Assembly: GCA_964467785.1 (NCBI GenBank)
Contig: CAYXVB010000076.1
Location: 1 to 16,159, forward strand
Source: CAYXVB01 sp964467785
GTDB lineage: Bacteria > Bdellovibrionota > UBA1018
Direction: 5' to 3'
Length of the DNA: 16,159 bases
Shown here: in pieces, positions 1-4,890 of the stretch
Layout of the letters: the number at the start of each line of letters is the position of its first letter
How positions within the stretch are numbered: the stretch's first letter is position 1
The notes under the pieces: model-generated
The model's input: the letters and a program-made list of their open reading frames with translations, nothing else
Told to the model about the DNA's origin: nothing
The model's database searches: none
Position numbers and translations under genes: made by a program

Positions 1-552
1 ATTGGCGACATAGATCCGGTGGTCAGTCCATTGGCCGTGTTCGAACCAGTAACGCCGTTTGATCCCCTCGTTCTGCATTCCGATCGCCCGGGCGAGACGG
101 ATGGATTTGCGGTTTTCGAGGTTGATGGCAGCCTCCAGGCGATTGAGTCGGAGCTGACGGAAGCCGATTGCCAGTCCTGCGCGCGCGGCTTCCTTTCCGT
201 AACCCTTGCCCCAATGTCGGTTGAAGATCCGGTACCCGAAGTTGGCGAACTGGTGCGTTCCTCTTTCAAAAATACTGAAGTCGATCAGGCCGATCAGTGC
301 GCCTGACTTTTTCTCGAAGGCGCCATACCAATAGTATTCGTCGTCGCGCGCCAGGGAGGCGTGGAGCCTCCTCAAACGCGAGAAACGGGTCCGGGTGCAG
401 GTTGTCTTGTCGCGCGGACCGCAGTCCCACCGGTTTTGGGCGGGTAGGGCGCCGGCGTAGGCGTCGAACCAGGCCGGATAGTCCGTGGGCATCAGTGGAC
501 GCAGGATGAGTCTCCGGGTGGAGACCGCCGTGCGCCGAATGAGTTGAGTCAT
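1..552 (-). CDS. GNAT-family N-acetyltransferase (RimJ/RimL type), 3' end cut by window edge
   Basis: The minus frame from the ATG at 552-550 stays open for 184 codons to the window edge, so the stop codon lies outside. The family moves an acetyl group from acetyl-CoA to an amine, often a protein N-terminus or a small molecule; the substrate here cannot be told. Visible marks are the N-terminal strand LILRPL (residues 15-20), the acetyl-CoA pyrophosphate-binding loop with W114-G-K-G-Y-G119, and the late motif N147-RKSIRLARAIGM (to 159) typical of RimJ/RimL proteins, followed by an aromatic C-terminal strand. At 184 residues it is close to the usual family length, so only a few residues are missing. 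AGGAAG four bases before the ATG supports the start. It sits downstream of a 17-codon ORF and a hairpin, probably in the same transcript. Confidence 0.86.
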   Translation of the reverse strand, partial: MTQLIRRTAVSTRRLILRPLMPTDYPAWFDAYAGALPAQNRWDCGPRDKTTCTRTRFSRLRRLHASLARDDEYYWYGAFEKKSGALIGLIDFSIFERGTHQFANFGYRIFNRHWGKGYGKEAARAGLAIGFRQLRLNRLEAAINLENRKSIRLARAIGMQNEGIKRRYWFEHGQWTDHRIYVAN

Positions 553-576
553 TTTACTTCCTGAGTTGGAGTGCCC

Positions 577-595
577 GGTCCCGGAAATCGGGACC
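577..595 (-). promoter_or_regulatory. Hairpin in the leader of the acetyltransferase gene
   Basis: GGTCCCG (577-583) and CGGGACC (589-595) form a perfect 7-bp stem with a 5-base loop. It lies between the 17-codon ORF and the acetyltransferase start, ending 25 bases before the ATG. Neither side carries a U-tract, so it is not a standard terminator. It could be an attenuation-type or mRNA-stability element. The stem is seen directly; the role is inference. Confidence 0.4.
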
Positions 596-633
596 TGGGG
601 TCTCAGGACGGGCTTGCAACGCGCTGAAAAGCT

Positions 634-687
634 TCAGTCCGCGTGTGAACGAAGGTAGTCCTGAGTTTGAATCGGGGTGTTTTTCAT
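634..687 (-). CDS. Possible 17-residue leader peptide or small protein
   Basis: Reading the minus strand, ATG at 687-685 opens a 17-codon ORF (MKNTPIQTQDYLRSHAD) ending in TGA at 636-634. The reason to take it seriously is AAGGAGGT at 699-692, the ideal Shine-Dalgarno sequence, four bases before the ATG; it is the strongest ribosome binding site in the window. A sigma-70-like promoter lies about 40 bases upstream, and the acetyltransferase starts 81 bases downstream. The peptide has no run of one amino acid, so a classical amino-acid attenuator is not indicated, and it has no membrane segment. It may be a leader peptide or a stand-alone small protein. Confidence 0.45.
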   Translation of the reverse strand: MKNTPIQTQDYLRSHAD

Positions 688-726
688 AGGGACCTCCTTC
701 GGTTTCAAAGCGGTTGAGGAGTGCCG

Positions 727-755
727 CTTGTAAGCGGGTATGGGCAAAGAGTCAA
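727..755 (-). promoter_or_regulatory. Candidate sigma-70 promoter for the 17-codon ORF and acetyltransferase
   Basis: On the minus strand the -35 element is TTGACT (755-750, 5 of 6 matches) and the -10 element is TACAAG (732-727, 4 of 6), separated by exactly 17 bases. A transcript would start near 720 and give a leader of about 30 bases before the strong Shine-Dalgarno. An inverted repeat (TGCCGCTTG at 722-730, CAAGCGGCA at 753-761) brackets the promoter and overlaps both elements, as an operator might. Confidence 0.45.
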
Positions 756-780
756 GCGGCAGGAGGATGGCCAAAGCGAG

Positions 781-981
781 CTCGTCGCGCGACGAGTTGA
801 TCTCACAGGCCTTCGAGCCAGCTGTTCCTGGGAACAGTATTCTGAGTAAGTGACTCGTGTAATCTCAACTGGCCCACTACCGTGGGCACAAGGGCCGCTA
901 GGTACTGATGCTTTAAGTAGAAACGGCTTGCTGCGCCCAGATTTTGAATCGATTCGGACGAAGTGCGCTCAAGCACTGGGC
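781..981. other. Gene-free segment rich in short inverted repeats, nature unknown
   Basis: I see no convincing gene between about 760 and 990. The stretch looks poorer in GC than its neighbours and carries several inverted repeats. They are a perfect 16-bp palindrome CTCGTCGCGCGACGAG (781-796), CTGTTC/GAACAG with a four-base loop (822-837), GCCCAC/GTGGGC with a four-base loop (872-887), the 10-bp palindrome GAATCGATTC (946-955), AGTGC/GCACT (962-977), and an outer pair GCCCAG (935-940) / CTGGGC (976-981) that partly overlaps the last one. It lies 3' of the 142-residue gene and 5' of the promoter at 727-755. A structured RNA, a repeat element or terminator debris are all possible. I do not recognise a known RNA family in it. 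Confidence 0.35.
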
Positions 982-990
982 TGACCGGGA

Positions 991-1419
991 TCAGCTCGCC
1001 GCGCGGTCGGACATCCCTGGGAAGGCCGTCTGGAAGGCTGCGCGGTTGAACATCACCCGGCGCTGGGCTCGGGAATAGCGCTCGCCGTCCCAGAGGAAAT
1101 CGAGGCGCTGGTATTTTGGGTCGGTTTCGCCGGCTGCGTCGGTGGTGCTTTCGGCGGAGGGAACGCGGATGGCCCAAAAGATCATCTCGGGATCGTGGTG
1201 GTAAAGCCGCTTGCGCCAAAGGCGTGAGGCAAGATCTGGGAGCTCGTCTTCGTCGATCGTATGGGGGATGCCGGCGGTTGAGCCGTCGAGGATGACCAAC
1301 AGTCGGGCAGGGGTGAGGCGGAGGACTTCGACGGTGTAATCTTCACCGGGCGAGAAGGGCGACGGATAGTGGCTGAACACGAATTTCTGTGGATAAGTGT
1401 CGGCGCTCGTTCCGGACAT
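991..1419 (-). CDS. Conserved-looking protein of unknown function, 142 residues
   Basis: I do not recognise this protein. The chosen ATG (1419-1417) has GGAG eight bases upstream. A longer version starting at 1449 would add ten residues but has no ribosome binding site, so the shorter one is preferred. The product is soluble with no signal peptide or membrane segment. It has alternating strands around residues 11-50 (KFVFSHYPSPF, YTVEVLRLTPARLLVILDG), an acidic patch DEDELPD, and a charged, aromatic stretch (RLWRKRLYHHDPEMIFWAIRV) that reads like real protein rather than an out-of-frame shadow. It lies 148 bases downstream of mlaD in the same direction, with an AT-richer gap containing a 14-bp palindrome, so it may have its own promoter. 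Confidence 0.68.
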   Translation of the reverse strand: MSGTSADTYPQKFVFSHYPSPFSPGEDYTVEVLRLTPARLLVILDGSTAGIPHTIDEDELPDLASRLWRKRLYHHDPEMIFWAIRVPSAESTTDAAGETDPKYQRLDFLWDGERYSRAQRRVMFNRAAFQTAFPGMSDRAAS

Positions 1420-1501
1420 GACTTCGTCTCCGTTTGGGTTGAAATGCAAACTGAGTGTACGGAGGCACCTTACAACGAGTTTCCCAGATTTTGGGTTAAG
1501 A

Positions 1502-1515
1502 TTTGCGATCGCAAA
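1502..1515. promoter_or_regulatory. Perfect 14-bp palindrome upstream of the 142-residue gene
   Basis: TTTGCGATCGCAAA is a perfect palindrome in the gap between mlaD and the unknown gene, about 83 bases before that gene's ATG. A repressor-type operator is possible. No clean -35/-10 pair and no clear intrinsic terminator were seen around it. The 8-bp core GCGATCGC is over-represented in some genomes for other reasons, so function is uncertain. Confidence 0.3.
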
Positions 1516-1567
1516 ACAAAGTGAGAAGTTGTTTCTATTTCAGTGACTTGATGCTGCGAGTTAAGTC

Positions 1568-2374
1568 TTACTGCTTTTTTTCTTCCTTGTCGGCTTCTTT
1601 GATCGACTGGCGGAGTAGGTTGCGGACGATGCGATTGCGGTTGGCTTCGCCAACCAGCTTTTTCACGTCGTCATAGAGGCCTGGATCGTTGACCAGCGCG
1701 CCGATCGTACCGGTGCCGTTGTTGATTTTTTCGAGGATGGCGCCCAGGTTGCGGGTGATCTTCTTGATCTGGAGGTCGTCGAGCTCGCGGTTGAGTTTAT
1801 CGGAGGCGCTCGCCGCGTTTTTAGCGGTCGCGGCCAAACCGCCAAAGAACGTGTCGCTCCGGCGATCGGTCTCAAAGTTTTTGACGACGCGGTCGAGGCT
1901 GGAAGCCAGACTCGTCAACGTGACCATGAGCTGGTCGCTGCGGGTGAGGAGCTTGGAGAGGCCTTCGGACGGGCGGGTGGGAATGTCGGTGCCGGGCTGG
2001 ATCAGCGGTTTGTCGAGGCTCCCGGCATTGAGCGAGATGTATTTGTCGCCCAGTACGCCCTGGGTGGCGATCTCCGCCGTGGTGTCTTGGCGGATCCACT
2101 GGGAGGCGCTGTTGTCGACGGAGTAGGTGACCTTGATGTCGCGCTTGTCCATGTCGAAGGCGATGTCGGTGATCGTGCCCACCTGGATGCCGCCCAGGAC
2201 GATCTTGGCGCCGGTGATCAGGCCGTCGACCCGGTCGAAGTGGGAGGCGAAGGAGGCGCGCCGCGAGAAGAGGCTGCTGTTGCCGCCGAGGGCCAGGATG
2301 GAGGCCATGAGGAGCGCGACGCCGAGGGTGACGAAGATGCCGACTTTGATTTCGAGATCTAGCTTTTTGGACAT
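1568..2374 (-). CDS. mlaD: MlaD-family MCE-domain substrate-binding protein of the phospholipid ABC transporter
   Basis: MlaD proteins are anchored in the inner membrane and form a ring in the periplasm through which lipids pass to or from the MlaE-MlaF transporter. The 268-residue product has an N-terminal anchor (about residues 10-30, VGIFVTLGVALLMASILAL) and an MCE domain (about 37-117). Telltale segments are LITGAKIVLGGIQVGTI and the domain end LGDKYISLNAG. A long helical tail includes NGTGTIGALVNDPGLYDDV and ends lysine-rich. This is longer than E. coli MlaD (183 residues) but usual for delta/epsilon-type MlaD. GGAG eight bases before the ATG and a 13-base gap after mlaF place it third of the three transporter genes. 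Confidence 0.94.
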   Translation of the reverse strand: MSKKLDLEIKVGIFVTLGVALLMASILALGGNSSLFSRRASFASHFDRVDGLITGAKIVLGGIQVGTITDIAFDMDKRDIKVTYSVDNSASQWIRQDTTAEIATQGVLGDKYISLNAGSLDKPLIQPGTDIPTRPSEGLSKLLTRSDQLMVTLTSLASSLDRVVKNFETDRRSDTFFGGLAATAKNAASASDKLNRELDDLQIKKITRNLGAILEKINNGTGTIGALVNDPGLYDDVKKLVGEANRNRIVRNLLRQSIKEADKEEKKQ

Positions 2375-2387
2375 GTCCCAGGCTCCT

Positions 2388-3152
2388 TTAGTGTTCCACC
2401 ATGCCGCTCAGGAACGAGCGCACCAGCGGGTCCTTTGATGCTTTGATGTTTTCGACCGTGTCGATGATGTGGATTTTGCCCTGCAGCAGGATCGCGATGC
2501 GGTCGGAGATCTCGAACGCGGCGGGGATGTCATGGGTGACGAAGATCCCGGTGCTGCCCTTGGCCTTGAGCTTCTGGATGTTCTTGATGAGGCGGTGGGT
2601 GTTCACGGGGTCGAGGCCCGCCGTGGGCTCGTCAAAGAGGATGATCTCAGGTTCGAGGATCGTGGCGCGGGCGAGACCGGCGCGCTTTTGCATGCCGCCG
2701 GAGAGCTCGGCGGGGTAGAGGTTGTTGGCGCCCTTCATGTCGATCAGGTCGAGCATGGCTTCGACTTTTTGGTGGATCTCGGCGTTGGAAAGTTTGGTGT
2801 GCTCGCGCAGGGGATAGCTCAGGTTCTCCTCGACGGTCAGCGAGTCAAAGAGAGCGCCGTTCTGAAAGACGTAGCCGATCTTCTTGCGGACGGCGACCAG
2901 CTGCCGCTCAGTGAGGCGGGTGATGTCCTGCCCTTCGTAGACGATACGGCCGGTATCGGGTTTTTCGAGGCCGATGATCGAGCGCAGGATCACGCTCTTG
3001 CCGGTGCCGGAGCCGCCCCAGAGGCCGAGGATCTCGCCTTTTTTTAGTTCGAAGCTCACGCCCTGGTGGACTTTTTTGGGCCCAAAGGACTTGTAGACGT
3101 CCTGGATCTGGAGGGCGATCGGGGTTTTTTCGTCGGGGATGGTCATCATCAT
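2388..3152 (-). CDS. mlaF: MlaF-family ATP-binding protein of the phospholipid ABC transporter
   Basis: This is the cytoplasmic ATPase that powers the MlaE-MlaD lipid transporter. All ABC motifs are present in 254 residues: Walker A GGSGTGKS (46-53), Q-loop Q97, signature LSGGMQKR (150-157), Walker B IILFDEP (170-176) and H-loop H207 in FVTHD. Close to E. coli MlaF (269) in length. Three ATG codons in a row (3152-3144) make the exact start ambiguous. No good Shine-Dalgarno is seen, since GAGG lies 17 bases upstream inside the last codons of mlaE, so translation is probably coupled to mlaE, whose stop is 13 bases away. Confidence 0.95.
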   Translation of the reverse strand: MMMTIPDEKTPIALQIQDVYKSFGPKKVHQGVSFELKKGEILGLWGGSGTGKSVILRSIIGLEKPDTGRIVYEGQDITRLTERQLVAVRKKIGYVFQNGALFDSLTVEENLSYPLREHTKLSNAEIHQKVEAMLDLIDMKGANNLYPAELSGGMQKRAGLARATILEPEIILFDEPTAGLDPVNTHRLIKNIQKLKAKGSTGIFVTHDIPAAFEISDRIAILLQGKIHIIDTVENIKASKDPLVRSFLSGMVEH

Positions 3153-3165
3153 ATGGGCGTCGGTC

Positions 3166-3974
3166 TCAGCCTCGGATCAGGTGGGTCATGATGAAGATCT
3201 TTGTGAGGAAGAAGTCGCTGATCATGATGAAGATGCTCGAGCTGACTACGACCCAGGTCGTGGAATCGNNNNNNNNNNGCCTTCGGTGCCACCCTCGGTG
3301 TTCAGGCCTTTCCAGCAGGCGGTGAGCGAGATGAAAAAGGCGAAGACCACGGTCTTGATCATGCCCGTGACCAGGTCGGTCATCTTCAGGGTCTCGCCGA
3401 CCTTGGAGAGGAAGTATTCGCGGTTGATCGCCAACTCGCGGGCGCAGATCTCCATCGCGCCGAAGAGGCCGATATAGTCGGCCATGAGGGTGAGCAAGGG
3501 CAGGGCGATGAGGCTTGCGATCACGCGGGGGGTGACGATGCGCTTGATCGGGCTCGTTCCCAGGGCGCGGATGGCGTCGATCTGCTGGGTGACCTTCATG
3601 GAGGCCACTTCGGAGGCGATGCCGGAACCGATGCGACCCGCGACGAGCAGGCTGGTGAAAACGGGGCCCATCTCGCGGGCGATGGCCAGCGAGACGATCT
3701 TGGGCACATAAAGGGTGCCGCCAAACTTGGTCAGCCCGAAGCCGAACTGCAGCGCCATGACGGCGCCGGTGGCCAGGGCGGTGACCGCGACCAATAGCGA
3801 GGACTCCACGCCGATGTAAAAGACCTGTTGGATGACGAGTCGGAAGTAGAAAGGGCCGGTGAAGAGTTCCGAGATCATCTGACCGCCGAGCGTGGCGAAA
3901 CCGCCCGCGAAACGGATCTGGATCATGAAACGTTCACCGATGTGGCGGAGCTGCTGGGTCAGGTAGGCAAGCAC
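3166..3974 (-). CDS. mlaE: MlaE-family permease of the phospholipid ABC transporter, interrupted by an assembly gap
   Basis: This is the inner-membrane permease partner of MlaF and MlaD. It has several hydrophobic helices and the family core REMGPVFTSLLVAGRIGSG (about 100-118) followed by SEVASMKVTQQIDAI. Ten Ns (3269-3278) interrupt the gene after ...NTEGGTEG. Read straight through, the frame ends early in IPRPGS. In the next frame, however, the bases beyond the gap give DSTTWVVVSSSIFIMISD, then FFLTKIFIMTHLIRG and a TGA at 3168-3166, which is the typical MlaE C-terminus. The gene is therefore intact and the gap length is wrong (see findings). Start: GTG at 3974, because an in-frame stop lies just upstream. 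Met17 is the only other candidate. The start is 12 bases after the lipoprotein stop. Confidence 0.94.
3269..3278. other. Assembly gap (10 N) inside mlaE
   Basis: Ten undetermined bases. Coding continuity of mlaE requires the true number of missing bases to be 2 plus a multiple of 3, so ten is a placeholder. Five bases, restoring a Val-Gly pair in the family motif EG-VG-x-(S/A)TT, fits best. Confidence 0.9.
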
Positions 3975-3986
3975 CTTTAAACGGTA

Positions 3987-4598
3987 CTATTTGAAGCGGA
4001 GAGAATCAACGAAATGGGCGAAGTCCTGCTCGTTGGTTCCAAAATGCTTGGGGCGCGCCATGTACATGAGATCGTAGACGCAGGCGCCCTTTCGGAGCAC
4101 CACCGACCTGAGCAGCATTTCCTCGCCTTCGTCGTGGCCGTTGAGCTTGCCCTGGATCGTGGTCTCAAGGGCATCCTCGCCCTGGACGGTCAGGCCGCGC
4201 TCGTTATGGAAGGTGATGTCCGTCAGGCCGAGGAAAAGGCGGCTGGAGAGCTTTTTGAGGTCCTCGCGCTTGTCGTCCGAATCGTCGTCCGCGCCTTTGC
4301 GGCAGGCGGAGTTGAGGGAGATGATCGACGCGTTTCGGCGGGACTGGTAGGCGACGTCGGAGACATCGGTGCGGGTCGAGTCTCCGCTGCCGGACTCGAG
4401 CTTCATCCATTCTTTGCTCTGCTTGGAAAGGTCGGCGACGCGATAGAGCTCTGACTTCTCTTCGACTGGGCGCTCGTTGCCTACGGTGGCACCGGCCAGT
4501 CTGAAGAGGGCGCAGCCCGAGGAACTGATTGAGAGAGTGACAGTGATGAGCGCCAGCGCGGCGAAGCGCGAGGCGGAGCGTGGGGCCCGATTGTGCAT
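3987..4598 (-). CDS. Putative lipoprotein heading the mla operon, function unknown
   Basis: The 203-residue product starts with a signal sequence (basic MHNRAPRSASR, hydrophobic FAALALITVTLSI) ending in SSSGC with C29 as probable lipidation site. The serine at -3 is not ideal for a lipobox. The mature part is hydrophilic and globular, with segments such as SIISLNSACRKG, FHNERGLTVQGEDAL and ACVYDLMYMARPKHFG. I cannot assign a family; the pattern of an N-S-C strand and a closing FAHFVDSLRF helix resembles small PsbP/DcrB-like folds, which is a guess. It lies 12 bases upstream of mlaE and so probably belongs to the transport system, perhaps in the outer membrane. No Shine-Dalgarno precedes the ATG; an in-frame TAG two codons upstream rules out an earlier ATG. 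Confidence 0.78.
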   Translation of the reverse strand: MHNRAPRSASRFAALALITVTLSISSSGCALFRLAGATVGNERPVEEKSELYRVADLSKQSKEWMKLESGSGDSTRTDVSDVAYQSRRNASIISLNSACRKGADDDSDDKREDLKKLSSRLFLGLTDITFHNERGLTVQGEDALETTIQGKLNGHDEGEEMLLRSVVLRKGACVYDLMYMARPKHFGTNEQDFAHFVDSLRFK

Positions 4599-4606
4599 GC
4601 AGCACT

Positions 4607-4635
4607 AATCTAATCTGTCAAATCGCCGACGTAAA
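4607..4635 (-). promoter_or_regulatory. Weak candidate promoter of the lipoprotein-mla operon
   Basis: On the minus strand TTTACG (4635-4630) and TAGATT (4612-4607) are 17 bases apart, each matching 4 of 6 consensus bases. Transcription would begin within a few bases of the lipoprotein ATG (4598), giving a nearly leaderless mRNA. That would agree with the missing Shine-Dalgarno. A perfect TTGACA (4621-4616) is also present, but its -10 would fall inside the gene. Confidence 0.25.
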
Positions 4636-4684
4636 CTGTTGTATTCATGACGGGAGGGCAAAAATTTCTGGCGGTCTTATTCCC

Positions 4685-4702
4685 CCGGCAGGGAGTGCCC
4701 GG
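4685..4702. promoter_or_regulatory. Candidate upstream activator site (dyad) of the first sigma-54 promoter
   Basis: CCGGCA-GGGAG-TGCCCGG contains the dyad GGCA-N5-TGCC centred about 113 bases upstream of the predicted transcription start near 4806, the usual distance for an enhancer of a sigma-54 promoter. Similar dyads are at 4760-4777 (GCGGCA-ATTGT-CGCCGGG) and upstream of flgB at 8851-8867. Binding by the activator encoded at 7847-8812 is inference. Confidence 0.4.
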
Positions 4703-4779
4703 TTGAGGCGTGGCCGAATTGCCTAGTGGGAACGAACAGGTAGGAAGAAAAGAGCTTTGGCGGCAATTGTCGCCGGGTA

Positions 4780-4796
4780 TGGCACCTCCCTTGCTT
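4780..4796 (+). promoter_or_regulatory. Sigma-54 (RpoN) promoter of the TPR-activator operon
   Basis: TGGCAC-CTCCC-TTGCTT matches the -24/-12 consensus almost perfectly, with GG at 4781-4782 and GC at 4793-4794 separated by exactly ten bases. The start of transcription would be near 4806, about 80 bases before the TTG start of the TPR gene. Sigma-54 promoters require an AAA+ activator, and one is encoded as the second gene of this operon, so autoregulation is likely. Confidence 0.82.
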
Positions 4797-4830
4797 AAGT
4801 ATTGATCCGTGAAGTCATAGGGCCGCGGGC

Positions 4831-4890
4831 ATGAAGCTCGTGGCGGCACCCGAAGCGGCGCCCAGCCCAATGCAAGGAAGCAATCTTTGA
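4831..4890 (+). CDS. Possible 19-codon leader ORF overlapping the TPR gene start
   Basis: ATG at 4831 opens a 19-codon ORF (MKLVAAPEAAPSPMQGSNL) inside the predicted mRNA leader. Its TGA (4888-4890) overlaps the TTG start of the TPR gene in the four-base sequence TTGA, the arrangement used for translational coupling. The ribosome binding site is weak (AGGG about nine bases upstream). It may simply be chance in GC-rich leader sequence. Confidence 0.3.
   Translation: MKLVAAPEAAPSPMQGSNL

Noticed and set aside
803..1219. 138-codon minus-strand frame overlapping the 142-residue gene
   Set aside because: Its first half is an Arg/Pro-rich shadow of the better-supported gene at 991-1419. It has no ribosome binding site. 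The second half covers the hairpin-rich gap and could be revisited if homologues exist.
4616..4621. Perfect -35 box TTGACA on the minus strand before the lipoprotein gene
   Set aside because: A -10 element at 17 bases would lie within the lipoprotein coding sequence and no suitable hexamer is present.
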